Assembly (NCBI GenBank): GCA_025666215.1
Contig: CP102593.1
Span: 434,001 to 498,000, forward strand
Length of the DNA stretch: 64,000 nucleotides
Reading direction: 5' to 3'
DNA from: Xanthomonas campestris pv. phormiicola
GTDB lineage: Bacteria > Pseudomonadota > Gammaproteobacteria > Xanthomonadales > Xanthomonadaceae
In this document: positions 36,694-45,147 of the stretch, one piece after another
How the letters are laid out: each line of letters begins with the position of its first letter
Position numbering within the stretch: the first letter of the stretch is position 1
Notes under the pieces: generated by a model
Database searches by the model: none
Seen by the model: the letters and a program-made list of their open reading frames with translations, nothing else
Told to the model about the DNA's origin: nothing
Made by a program: the position numbers and the translations under genes

Positions 36694-36792
36694 TCGATTG
36701 TCCGCAGTGGTTTGGCGTTGACCGATTACCCAATGCGTAACCCCGCGCGGCCACCTGCGCCGCGTTCCCATGACCAAGAAGGAGTGAGATCT

Positions 36793-36927
36793 ATGAAGCG
36801 TACTTTTGCGTGGATGCTGCTGGCGATGTTTTCGGTGGGCCTGCTGTCGGGCTGCAACACGGTTGCCGGTGCCGGCAAGGACGTGAAGAGCGCCGGCGAG
36901 AAGGTCGAAGACGCCGCGAAGAACTGA
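36793..36927 (+). CDS. Entericidin-like small lipoprotein 2
   Basis: A 44-residue lipoprotein with signal MKRTFAWMLLAMFSVGLLSG and lipobox Cys in LSGCNTVAGAGKD. The mature part KDVKSAGEKVEDAAKN is the standard entericidin B ending. It has a strong ribosome site (AAGGAGTG) before ATG 36793 and a rho-independent terminator directly after. It is a paralogue of the gene 100 bp upstream. Confidence 0.88.
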   Translation: MKRTFAWMLLAMFSVGLLSGCNTVAGAGKDVKSAGEKVEDAAKN

Positions 36928-36949
36928 GCCCAGCGCTCGGTGACGAAAG

Positions 36950-36979
36950 ACGGGTCGGCTTGCCGGCCCGTTTTTTTTT
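36950..36979 (+). terminator. Rho-independent terminator after the entericidin pair
   Basis: ACGGGTCGGC and GCCGGCCCGT form a GC-rich stem with a short TT loop, followed by nine T residues. One of the clearest terminators in the window. Confidence 0.9.
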
Positions 36980-37129
36980 GCGCGTTTTTCAGCGCGTATC
37001 GGCAGATTCGCGCTAAACGATTCAGCGCACTCATGCGCCGTTGACGGCGCATTGATCGATCGGCAACGGCGCCGGCGCAATGCTGTGCCCGCGGTGCAAT
37101 CGCCGCCCACCTTCAACGAGAGCGATGCT

Positions 37130-37345
37130 ATGAACAAAGACATCATTTCCGGCAAGTGGACCCAGCTCAAGGGCAAGATCAAGGCGCAATGGGGCGACCT
37201 GACCGACGACGATTTCGACGTGGCCACCGGCAATGCGCAGTACCTGTCGGGCAAGCTGCAGGAACGCTACGGCTGGGATCGCGACCGTGCCGAGAAGGAA
37301 GTGCGCACGTTCCAGGACGGCCTGGGCAAGGAATACCGCGACTGA
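37130..37345 (+). CDS. CsbD family stress protein
   Basis: A 71-residue acidic protein of the CsbD family: [20 protein letters not shown], then [20 protein letters not shown] and a C-terminal [15 protein letters not shown]. Such proteins accumulate in general stress or stationary phase; the molecular role is unknown. ATG 37130 follows a short AGAG site. It follows the entericidin genes in the same direction but has its own terminator, so it is likely a separate unit. Confidence 0.93.
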   Translation: MNKDIISGKWTQLKGKIKAQWGDLTDDDFDVATGNAQYLSGKLQERYGWDRDRAEKEVRTFQDGLGKEYRD

Positions 37346-37372
37346 GGCGATCCATGCGCCTTGCGCGGAAAG

Positions 37373-37401
37373 ACGGGCCGCGATGCGGCCCGTTTGTTTT
37401 T
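37373..37401 (+). terminator. Rho-independent terminator after the CsbD gene
   Basis: ACGGGCCGC and GCGGCCCGT pair around a short AT loop, followed by TTTGTTTTT. The stem is nearly the same as the one after the entericidin genes. Confidence 0.88.
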
Positions 37402-37417
37402 GCGCGGTCGTGCAGGC

Positions 37418-38269
37418 TCAGCGCGCCGGCGGATCCGGCACGAAGTCGCCGGGGAAGGCCTGCGGGACGTCGGCCACGCGCGGGTAGGGGCGCGGCCGCG
37501 GGATCACCCCGCGCGCGACCAGCCGCGCATGGCTGTCGTAGCGCAATTGCAGGCGCTGCCGCGGCACGTCGCTGGCGCGTTCGAATTCGGTGACGCTGGA
37601 CGGCGACCATTCGCGTTCGCCATGGCCGGTGCCCAGGCGCTGCATCCTGCCTTGCGCCGCGTCGCTTTCCTGCGCGCGTGCGGCGGCGGCGGGCGCGGCT
37701 GCGACCGGCGCCGCAGCGCGCTCGCCGTACCGCTGTTCGCTGTCCTGCTCGACGCTCGCCTGCGGCACGCTCGTCGGCGCTTCCTCGAACACCGCCATGC
37801 CGATCACGCCGACGTTGTCGGGGCGGCCGGTGCGCGCGGCGTAGCTGTCGGCGAGGTCGGTGAACACGAACTGCGCGATCTCGCGCTGCGACTTGCGCCA
37901 GCCGGCGATCTCGGTGCTCTGCCAGGGCGCCAGCACGTAGCCGCGCTGGTCGCTGGCCGCGGTCTGGCCGCTGACCGCGTTGACCCCGTCCACCGACAGC
38001 ACCGCCAGCACGCGGCGGCCGCTGCGGTTGGTCAGGCGCAGCGCATAGCGGTGGCCGGGCGCGGCGGCGATCCAGCGCTCGCCGCGCTGCACGTACTGCG
38101 GCAGGTCGGCGCCGTCGGCGTCGCGGTCGATCACGCTCAGCTCCACCAGCGGGGCGGACGCGGGCGGCGCGGGGTAGGGGCGGAAACCGCACAACAGGCC
38201 GATGCACAGCAAGGCGATCGAGATCGGGCCGATCGGGCGGATCGAAAGCAGGCGGACGAGGGTGCGCAT
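37418..38269 (-). CDS. Conserved envelope protein of unknown function
   Basis: A 283-residue protein with an N-terminal hydrophobic segment (residues 13-29, IGPISIALLCIGLLCGF) that serves as a signal or anchor. The next 130 residues are beta-rich (YALRLTNRSGRRVLAVLSVDG, APWQSTEIAGWRKS in part) and look like a domain accepting a substrate or partner, followed by an Ala-rich linker and a basic, Pro/Arg tail. I do not recognise a characterised family. It converges on the CsbD gene and is divergent from trpS. Confidence 0.7.
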   Translation of the reverse strand: MRTLVRLLSIRPIGPISIALLCIGLLCGFRPYPAPPASAPLVELSVIDRDADGADLPQYVQRGERWIAAAPGHRYALRLTNRSGRRVLAVLSVDGVNAVSGQTAASDQRGYVLAPWQSTEIAGWRKSQREIAQFVFTDLADSYAARTGRPDNVGVIGMAVFEEAPTSVPQASVEQDSEQRYGERAAAPVAAAPAAAARAQESDAAQGRMQRLGTGHGEREWSPSSVTEFERASDVPRQRLQLRYDSHARLVARGVIPRPRPYPRVADVPQAFPGDFVPDPPAR

Positions 38270-38378
38270 CGCGGCGACTCGAGGAAGGGACCCAGCGTTG
38301 AACGCGCCATGCGCCGGAACGGGGTTGCCGCGCAGCGGTTAAACTCGGCGGGTTTTCTTCTGGCCGTCGATTCCCCGC

Positions 38379-39671
38379 ATGACCACCCGCGTCCTTACCG
38401 GCATCACCACCTCCGGCACCCCGCACCTGGGCAACTACGTCGGCGCGATCCGCCCGGCATTGCAGGCCAGCCTGCGGCCCGGCATCGAGAGCTTCTATTT
38501 CCTGGCCGACCTGCACAGCCTGATCAAGGCGCAGGACCCGGCGCGTACCCAGCGCTCGACCCTGGAGATCGCCGCGTCGTGGCTGGCGGCCGGGCTGGAT
38601 CCGTCGAAGGTGTGGTTCTACCGCCAGTCGGACGTACCGGAAACCAACGAGCTGACCTGGTTCCTGACCTGCGTCGCCGGCAAGGGCATCCTCAACCGCG
38701 CCCACGCCTACAAGGCGGCGGTGGACAAGAACCGCGCCGACGGCGAGGACGACGATGCCGGGGTCAGCGCCGGACTGTTCATGTACCCGGTGCTGATGGC
38801 CGCCGACATCCTGCTGTTCAACGCGCAGCAGGTGCCGGTGGGCCGCGACCAGATCCAGCACATCGAGATGGCGCGCGATTTCGGCCAGCGCTTCAACCAC
38901 GTCTACGGCCACGACTACTTCACCCTGCCCGAAGCGCTGATCGACGAGAACGTGGCCACCTTGCCCGGCTTGGACGGGCGCAAGATGAGCAAGAGCTACG
39001 ACAACACGATTCCGTTGTTCGCCCCGCGCGAGGAGCTGAAGAAGCGCGTGTTCGCGATCGTCACCGATTCGCGCGCGCCGGGCGAGCCGAAGGACACCGA
39101 GGGCTCGGCGCTGTTCCAGCTGTACCAGGCCTTCGCCACTGCCGAGGAAACCGCTGCGTTCGCGCAGGCCTTCGCCGGCGGCATCGGCTGGGGCGAGGCC
39201 AAGCAGCAGCTGTTCGCGCGCATCGATGCGGAGATCGCGCCGCTGCGCGAGCGCTACGAGGCGTTGATGGCGCGGCCGGGCGAGATCGAGGCGATCCTGC
39301 GCGACAACGCGCAGCGCCTGCGCGCGCGCTATGCCACCCCGTTCCTGGCCGAACTGCGGCATGCGGTGGGCCTGCGCGACCTGTCGCTGCGCGAGGCCGG
39401 GCACGCCGATGCCGCCGCGGCCAGGCAGGCGCTGCCGAGCTTCAAGCAGTACCGCGAAGGCGACGGCCGCTTCTACTTCAAGCTGCTCGACGGCGAGGGC
39501 GCGCTGCTGCTGCAGAGCGGCGGCTTCGATTCGCCGCGCGAGGCCGGGCGCGTGATCGGCGCGCTCAAGCAGGCCGTGCAGGCCGATGCGCTGCACAGCG
39601 CGGAGCTCGCCCTGGCGGTGCCGGCCGAGGCCGTGCTGGCCGCGCTGCAGCGGCTGCGCGACGCGGGTTGA
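38379..39671 (+). CDS. trpS: Tryptophanyl-tRNA synthetase
   Basis: A 430-residue class I synthetase that charges tRNA-Trp. The HIGH-type signature is TPHLGNYVGAIRP and the KMSKS loop is LDGRKMSKSYDN; LMAADILLFNAQQVPVGRDQ belongs to the tryptophan pocket. About 90 extra C-terminal residues follow the usual 335-residue core, as in other Xanthomonadaceae TrpS. ATG 38379 directly precedes the first strand. It is divergent from the preceding unknown gene. Confidence 0.95.
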   Translation: MTTRVLTGITTSGTPHLGNYVGAIRPALQASLRPGIESFYFLADLHSLIKAQDPARTQRSTLEIAASWLAAGLDPSKVWFYRQSDVPETNELTWFLTCVAGKGILNRAHAYKAAVDKNRADGEDDDAGVSAGLFMYPVLMAADILLFNAQQVPVGRDQIQHIEMARDFGQRFNHVYGHDYFTLPEALIDENVATLPGLDGRKMSKSYDNTIPLFAPREELKKRVFAIVTDSRAPGEPKDTEGSALFQLYQAFATAEETAAFAQAFAGGIGWGEAKQQLFARIDAEIAPLRERYEALMARPGEIEAILRDNAQRLRARYATPFLAELRHAVGLRDLSLREAGHADAAAARQALPSFKQYREGDGRFYFKLLDGEGALLLQSGGFDSPREAGRVIGALKQAVQADALHSAELALAVPAEAVLAALQRLRDAG

Positions 39672-39704
39672 AGTGAGAGCCGGCCGCGGGTTCGGCCATG
39701 GATT

Positions 39705-39773
39705 TTGTGGGAGGGACTTCAGTCCCGACGAGGCCTTGGCGGTAAGGCGTCGGGACTGAAGTCCCTCCCACAA
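39705..39773. repeat. Perfect 26-bp inverted REP pair after trpS
   Basis: The arm 39705-39730 (TTGTGGGAGGGACTTCAG, then TCCCGACG) is the exact reverse complement of 39748-39773, with a 17-bp spacer. Each arm also contains the internal GGGACTTCAGTCCC palindrome, so two kinds of fold are possible. It lies 33 bp after the trpS stop. Confidence 0.9.
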
Positions 39774-39923
39774 CGGCTGAAGATCGTGGTTGACTGTCAG
39801 CGTGGGTCATTCGCGCAGCAGTACGTCAGGACGGCATGTCCCGATGGCACCGCGGGTGCCGTGGATTGCCTGGAGACCGAGGCGTAGCCAGCGGGGCTGG
39901 CAACCGCTTCCATACGGTCTGGA

Positions 39924-40877
39924 ATGGAGGTTCGCCCAGCCAACGCCCTGCGCATGCCACGCGACCCCAGCATCCATCTCATCGACACCGGCTTCCAGCG
40001 CGCGCAGTTCGATGCGGCCTACCTGATCGTGGAGAACGGACGCGGCGCGTTCGTCGATTGCGGCACCAGCCACTCGCTGCCGGCCATGCTGGCCGCGCTC
40101 GACGGCGCCGGCCTGGCGCCGGGCGACGTGGACTGGCTGATCCTGACCCACGTGCACCTGGACCACGCCGGCGGCGCCGGCGCGCTGCTGCAGCAGCTGC
40201 CGAACGCGCGCCTGCTGGTGCATCCGCGCGGCGCGCCGCACATGATCGATCCGGCGCGGCTGATCGCCGGCGCCACCGCGGTGTACGGCGCGGCCGAGAT
40301 CGCGCGCAGCTACGGCACCATCGTGCCGGTGCCGGCCGAGCGCGTCGTCGTCGCCGAGGACGGCCATCGGCTGCGGCTGGGCGAGCGCGAACTGCTGTGC
40401 ATCGATACGCCCGGCCACGCGCGCCATCACCTGTGCGTGTGGGACGCGCGCAGCCGCAGCTGGTTCAGCGGCGACACCTTCGGTCTGTCCTATCGCGAAC
40501 TGGACAGCGCGCAGGGCGCGTTCGTGATCCCGACCTCCTCGCCGGTGCAGTTCGACCCGGAAGCGATGCGCGCCTCGATCCAGCGCATGCTCGGCCATGC
40601 GCCGGAGACGCTGTATCTGACCCACTACGGCCCGGTCGGCGCGGCGGACACGCTGGCGGCGGACCTGTTCGAACAACTCGACGCGATGGTGGCGATCGCG
40701 CGCGGTTGCGACGGGCGTTCCGATCGCCATCGTTGCCTGGTCGCCGCGCTGAGCGCGCTGTACCTGGAGCGCGCGCGGCTGCATGGCTGCCCGCTCGACG
40801 ATGCCGGCGTGGAGCGGGTGCTGCAGATGGATATCGAGCTCAATGCGCAGGGCCTGGCCTGCTGGCTGGATCGCTGA
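39924..40877 (+). CDS. Metallo-beta-lactamase-fold hydrolase
   Basis: A 317-residue (or 307 from ATG 39954) metal hydrolase. The zinc motif is LILTHVHLDHAGGAG, with a downstream His in DTPGHARHHL and Asp in FSGDTFGLSY, and a last His in YLTHYGP; these complete the binuclear site. Homologues start near SIHLIDTGFQRAQFDAAYL, so the shorter start is more likely. The substrate is unknown. It is monocistronic, following the trpS REP pair. Confidence 0.88.
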   Translation: MEVRPANALRMPRDPSIHLIDTGFQRAQFDAAYLIVENGRGAFVDCGTSHSLPAMLAALDGAGLAPGDVDWLILTHVHLDHAGGAGALLQQLPNARLLVHPRGAPHMIDPARLIAGATAVYGAAEIARSYGTIVPVPAERVVVAEDGHRLRLGERELLCIDTPGHARHHLCVWDARSRSWFSGDTFGLSYRELDSAQGAFVIPTSSPVQFDPEAMRASIQRMLGHAPETLYLTHYGPVGAADTLAADLFEQLDAMVAIARGCDGRSDRHRCLVAALSALYLERARLHGCPLDDAGVERVLQMDIELNAQGLACWLDR

Positions 40878-40880
40878 GAG

Positions 40881-40913
40881 GCAGGGAAACGGGAGTGGGG
40901 AATCGGGAATGGG
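40881..40913. repeat. Short heptad-type repeat
   Basis: GGGAAACGGGAGTGGGGAATCGGGAATGGG is a degenerate run of GGGAATC-like units directly after the metallo-hydrolase stop, akin to those near 6341 and 45046. No matching right arm is seen here. Confidence 0.6.
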
Positions 40914-41027
40914 AAAAGCGGTGTGTCTGCGCTGCTCGCGTCTCGATCCACCTCATTGCTGTTTCGTGACGGTGTCACGCTCTACACTGTGCGGCCCGCT
41001 GTTTTCCAGGTCGTTGCCGTGAATCCG

Positions 41028-42683
41028 ATGCGTATGTTGCTGCTGTCCGCCTGCCTGTTCATGGGGGGCGCCGCGCAGGCGGCCAACGAGGCGCTGCCTG
41101 GCGGCGGCATCGATGCGCAGGCGCTGGAGCGGCATGTGCGCACGCTGGCGTCCGATGCGTTCGAGGGCCGCGCGCCGGCCACGCCGGGCGAGGACAAGAC
41201 CATCGCCTATCTCAGCGAACAGTTCCGCCTGGCCGGCGTGCAGCCGGGCGGCGACAACGGCGGCTGGACCCAGGCGGTGCCGTTGGTGCGCGCGCAGGTG
41301 GACGGGCCGGTGACGGCGACGCTGCGCGTGGCTGGCGCTTCGCAGGCGCTGGTCAACGGCGAGGACGTGGTGCTGCAGAGCCTGCGCCCCGGCAGCAAGG
41401 TGGCGCTGAAGGACGCGCCGCTGGTGTTCGTCGGCTACGGCATCCATGCGCCCGAGCGCGGCTGGGACGACTACAAGGGCGTGGACCTGAAGGGCAGGAT
41501 CGCGGTGATGCTGATCAACGACGCCGACTTCGAGACGCCGCAGCCCGGCGCCTTCGACGGCCGTGCGGTCACCTACTACGGGCGCTGGACCTACAAGTAC
41601 GAGGAAGCCGCGCGGCGGGGCGCGGCCGGCGTGCTGATCGTGCACGAGACCGCGCCGGCCGCGTACGGCTGGGCCACGGTGAAGAGTTCCGGGCTGTCGC
41701 CGCTGTTCGACATCGAGCGCAGCGACGCGCAGGCGCGCGCGCAGCACGTGCCGGTGCGCGGCTGGATGCAGCGCGCGCTGGCGGTGTCGCTGTTCCAGCG
41801 CGCCGGGCTGGATTTCGAGGCGGAGAAGCAGCGCACGCAGCGCGCCGACTTCCGCCCGCAGGCGCTGGGCGATGCGACGCTGTCGGTGCGCTTCGCGCTC
41901 AAGCGCGAGCGCGTGGTCACCCACAACGTGGTGGCCAAGCTGGAAGGCGCCACGCACCCGGAGGAGACCATCATCTACTCGGCGCATTGGGACGCGTTCG
42001 GCCTCGGCGCGGCCGACGCCGGCGGCGACCGCATCCGCCATGGCGCGATCGACAACGCCACCGGCGTGGCCAGCGTGCTGGAGCTGGCGCGGGTGTTCGC
42101 GGCCGGGCCGCGGCCGCAGCGCACGCTGTATTTCATTGCGCTCACCGCCGAGGAGAAGGGCCTGCTCGGCGCGACCTACTACGTCGCGCATCCGCTGGCG
42201 CCGCTGGCGACCACCGTGGCGGTGATCAACAGCGAGATGTTCAGCCCCGACGGCGCCACCCGCGACATCGCCTCGTGGGGCCGCGGGCGGGTGTCGCTGG
42301 AACGCGATCTGGCCGCCGCGGCGCAGGCGCGCGGCCGCGCCTATTCGCCGGATCCGAACCTGGAGGCGGGCTTCTTCTACCGCGCCGACCATTTCGCCTT
42401 CGCCCGCGCCGGCGTGCCGGCGATCACCGTGGGGCCTGGCTTGGACAGGCTGGACGGCGGCGTGGCGGCCGGCAAGGCGATCCGCGACCGCTATTTCGCC
42501 GACTGCTACCACCAGCCCTGCGATCGCTGGAACGCGTCCTGGGATCCGGCCGGGCATGCCGCCGACACGCTGCTGCTGTACGACCTGGGCCAGCGCCTGG
42601 CCGACAGCCGCGAATGGCCGCGCTGGGACGAGGGTTCCGAATTCAAGCCGGCGCGCGATGCGAGCGAGGCGGCGCGGCGCTGA
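41028..42683 (+). CDS. Secreted M28 family metallopeptidase
   Basis: A 551-residue exported aminopeptidase-like protein. The signal peptide is MRMLLLSACLFMGGAAQAANEA in part (residues 1-18). A PA domain (about 130-260, DAPLVFVGYGIHAPERGWDDY) precedes the M28 catalytic domain with zinc ligands His and Asp in IYSAHWDAFGLG, Asp in GAIDNATGVASVLELARVF, Glu pair in ALTAEEKGLLGATYY, and a His in FYRADHFAFARAGVPA. GTG 41019 is an alternative start. It likely trims peptides in the periplasm or outside the cell. Confidence 0.9.
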   Translation: MRMLLLSACLFMGGAAQAANEALPGGGIDAQALERHVRTLASDAFEGRAPATPGEDKTIAYLSEQFRLAGVQPGGDNGGWTQAVPLVRAQVDGPVTATLRVAGASQALVNGEDVVLQSLRPGSKVALKDAPLVFVGYGIHAPERGWDDYKGVDLKGRIAVMLINDADFETPQPGAFDGRAVTYYGRWTYKYEEAARRGAAGVLIVHETAPAAYGWATVKSSGLSPLFDIERSDAQARAQHVPVRGWMQRALAVSLFQRAGLDFEAEKQRTQRADFRPQALGDATLSVRFALKRERVVTHNVVAKLEGATHPEETIIYSAHWDAFGLGAADAGGDRIRHGAIDNATGVASVLELARVFAAGPRPQRTLYFIALTAEEKGLLGATYYVAHPLAPLATTVAVINSEMFSPDGATRDIASWGRGRVSLERDLAAAAQARGRAYSPDPNLEAGFFYRADHFAFARAGVPAITVGPGLDRLDGGVAAGKAIRDRYFADCYHQPCDRWNASWDPAGHAADTLLLYDLGQRLADSREWPRWDEGSEFKPARDASEAARR

Positions 42684-43231
42684 GATTGTGCGGCGCTGAA
42701 GTGATATGGCCGCGGGCCGGAAATGGTATCCGGTGGCATGTGGCCATCGCCCCGCCGGGTTTCCGGGCCATCAGGCTTGGCCGACTCCGCTCGTCGCGAC
42801 TGAAGTCGCTCCCACAAGGGATTTGCGGCGAGCGTGCTGGGTGCACTGTGGGAGGGGCTTCACCCCGGCGCTGTCCGTCCTGACACCGTCCTTGGCTGTT
42901 GTTCCCGGCTTCGCTCGTCGCGACTGAAGTCGCTCCCACAAGGGGGTTGCGGCGAGCGTGCTGGGTGCACTGTGGGAGGGGCTTCAGTCCCGACGCGGGC
43001 GAGTCTGCCGGCGGCGCGCGGCATCGATGGGCCGACGTCGCCAGAGCTGCTCGTGCGCGGAAAGCGGGTGCGCTGCCGCGATCGGATATCGATCATGCGC
43101 CGTCGATGCGTCGAGAAGGCGGCGCGTGCGCCACGCGCAAAACAGCGTGCCGTGGATGGCGTGCCGCGTCGCTGTCGCTGGTCGTCGTCGCGGCCTAGAA
43201 TCCCTCTCCACACCGCCAGGTCCTTCTGCGC
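42684..43231. repeat. Intergenic region with two tandem REPINs
   Basis: Two almost identical 75-bp units start at 42788 and 42912 (124 bp apart). Each is an inverted pair GACTGAAGTCGCTCCCAC / GTGGGAGGGGCTTCA around the spacer TTGCGGCGAGCGTGCTGGG with TGCACT. They differ at two bases over the first 70 or so. The remaining 235 bp before the EamA gene hold no recognisable gene and presumably its promoter. Confidence 0.8.
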
Positions 43232-44137
43232 ATGTCGTCGTCCCCGTCTTCTCCCGTCGCCGCCGTGCCCGCGCGCGGCGGTTTCGTGGTCCTTGCGCTG
43301 CTGCTGGTCTACGTGGTCTGGGGGTCGACCTATCTGGCGATCCGCTTCGCGCTGGAGGGCGGCACGCCGCCGTTGAGCATGGTCTCGGGACTGCGCTTCG
43401 TGATCGCCGGCTCGCTGCTGTACGCGGTGCTGCGCTGGCGCGGCGTGGCGCCGCCGACGCGCGCGCAGTGGCGCGCGCTGACCGTGCTCGGCGCGCTGCT
43501 GCTGTTGTGCGGCAACGGCATGGTGGTGCTGGCCGAACGCCAGGTGTCCTCCGGCCTGGCCGCGGTCGCGGTGGCCTCGGTGCCGCTGTGGATGGCGCTG
43601 TTCGGTGCGTTGCGCGGGCAGCACGCCAGCCGCGGCGAGTGGCTGGGCATCGTGGTCGGCTTCGCCGGCGTGCTGTGGCTCAACGCCGGCAGCAGCCTCA
43701 GCGCCAGCCCCAAGAGCCTGGTGCTGCTGCTGATCGCGCCGATCGGCTGGGCGTTCGGGTCGGTGTGGTCGCGCGGTCGCGATCTGCCGACGCCGTTCAT
43801 GGCCGCGGCCGGGCAGATGCTGTGCGGCGGCGCGCTGCTGGTCACCGCGGGGGTGCTGAGCGGCGAACGCCCGCATGCCTGGCCGACCCCGCATGCGTTG
43901 ATGGCGGTCGCCTACCTATGCGTGTTCGGCTCGATCGTGGCCTTCACCGCCTACGTGTGGCTGCTGCAGAACGTGCGCCCGGTGCTGGCCGGCAGCTATG
44001 CCTACGTCAATCCGGTGATCGCGGTGGCGCTGGGCAGCTGGCTCGGCGGCGAGCGCTTCAGCGCCAGCGACCTGGGCGCGATGGCGGTGATCCTGGCCGG
44101 CGTGGTGGTCATCACCGTGGCGCGGACGCGGCGATGA
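43232..44137 (+). CDS. DMT-superfamily transporter, EamA/YedA type
   Basis: A 301-residue inner-membrane protein with ten predicted helices in two EamA repeats, the first including VLALLLVYVVWGSTYLAIRFAL and the second LVLLLIAPIGWAFGSVWSRGRD in part. Relatives export amino acids or small metabolites. It starts after a weak site at ATG 43232. Its stop overlaps the next transporter start as ATGA (44134-44137), so both are co-translated. The substrate cannot be predicted. Confidence 0.9.
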   Translation: MSSSPSSPVAAVPARGGFVVLALLLVYVVWGSTYLAIRFALEGGTPPLSMVSGLRFVIAGSLLYAVLRWRGVAPPTRAQWRALTVLGALLLLCGNGMVVLAERQVSSGLAAVAVASVPLWMALFGALRGQHASRGEWLGIVVGFAGVLWLNAGSSLSASPKSLVLLLIAPIGWAFGSVWSRGRDLPTPFMAAAGQMLCGGALLVTAGVLSGERPHAWPTPHALMAVAYLCVFGSIVAFTAYVWLLQNVRPVLAGSYAYVNPVIAVALGSWLGGERFSASDLGAMAVILAGVVVITVARTRR

Positions 44138-45039
44138 GCGTCACCGAGCAGGAGACGCGTCGCGGCCTGGTGATCACCGCGCTGACCTTCGCGCTATGGG
44201 GCGTGGTGCCGGTGTACTGGCATCTGCTCAAGGCGGTGCCGTCGGCCTCCATCATCGCCCACCGCATCGTCTGGAGCGCGGTGCTGGTGGTGGCCTGGCT
44301 GCTGTACAGCACGCGCCTGCAGTGGTGGCGCAGCATCGCCGCGCAGCCGCGTGCGCTGGCCATCCTGGCGCTGAGCAGCCTGGCGATCGCGTTCAACTGG
44401 AGCCTGTACATCTGGGCAATCAATGCCGGCCACGTGATCGAGGCCAGCCTGGGCTATTTCATCAATCCGCTGGTCAACGTGTTGCTCGGCGTGCTGGTGC
44501 TGAAGGAGCGGCTGCGTGGACTGCAGTGGCTGGCGGTGGCGTGCGCCGCGCTCGGCGTGGCCTGGCTCACCGTCGATGCCGGGGCGTTGCCGTGGATCGC
44601 GCTGAGCCTGGCCGCCTCGTTCGGGCTGTATGGCCTGCTGCGCAAGCTGGTGCAGGTGGATGCGGTGGCCGGACTGGGCGTGGAGAGCCTGTACCTGTTC
44701 CTGCCGGCGCTGGGTTTCGTGCTGTGGAGCGAGAGCGGACACGGTGGCGGTTTCGCCGCCGGCTGGGGCTGGCGCAACGATCTGCTGCTGGCGTTCGGCG
44801 GCGTGGTCACCGCGGTGCCGCTGATCGGGTTCGCCTACGGCGTGCGGCGCATTCCGCTGTCGCTGGTCGGCTTGCTGCAGTACATCGCGCCGAGCCTGCA
44901 GTTGCTGCTCGGGGTGTGGTTCTTCCGCGAGCCGTTCGACAGCGGCAAGGCGGTCGGCTTCGCCGCGATCTGGGTCGGCCTGTTGCTGTTCGCGGGCGAA
45001 AGCCTGTGGCGCTCGGGCTGGCGGCGGCGGGGGGGCTGA
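44134..45039 (+). CDS. rarD: RarD-family EamA transporter
   Basis: A 301-residue protein with ten predicted helices of the RarD branch of the DMT superfamily. It opens TRRGLVITALTFALWGVVPVYW and shows the RarD-typical SASIIAHRIVWSAVLVV, FNWSLYIWAINAGHVIEASLGYFINPL in part and LQYIAPSLQLLLGVWFFREPF. E. coli RarD is linked to chloramphenicol sensitivity but its substrate is unclear. It is the second gene of a coupled pair and ends at a heptad inverted repeat. Confidence 0.9.
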   Translation: MSVTEQETRRGLVITALTFALWGVVPVYWHLLKAVPSASIIAHRIVWSAVLVVAWLLYSTRLQWWRSIAAQPRALAILALSSLAIAFNWSLYIWAINAGHVIEASLGYFINPLVNVLLGVLVLKERLRGLQWLAVACAALGVAWLTVDAGALPWIALSLAASFGLYGLLRKLVQVDAVAGLGVESLYLFLPALGFVLWSESGHGGGFAAGWGWRNDLLLAFGGVVTAVPLIGFAYGVRRIPLSLVGLLQYIAPSLQLLLGVWFFREPFDSGKAVGFAAIWVGLLLFAGESLWRSGWRRRGG

Positions 45040-45045
45040 GAGGCC

Positions 45046-45146
45046 GGGATTGGGGATTCGGGATTGGGGATTCGTAACAGCGACCTGCGCGGGCCGCTAC
45101 GCCCCCGCTGTGAGCGGCTTCGGCCCTTGCGAATCCCCAATCCCGG
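45046..45146. repeat. Heptad inverted repeat between convergent genes
   Basis: The left arm 45046-45074 is built of GGGATTGGGGATTC units and the right arm 45130-45146 has GAATCCCCAATCCCGG. The middle has CCTTGCGAATCCCC, shared with the element at 6341-6453. As there, it sits between two convergent genes (rarD and a lipoprotein hydrolase). Confidence 0.75.
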
Positions 45147-45147
45147 C

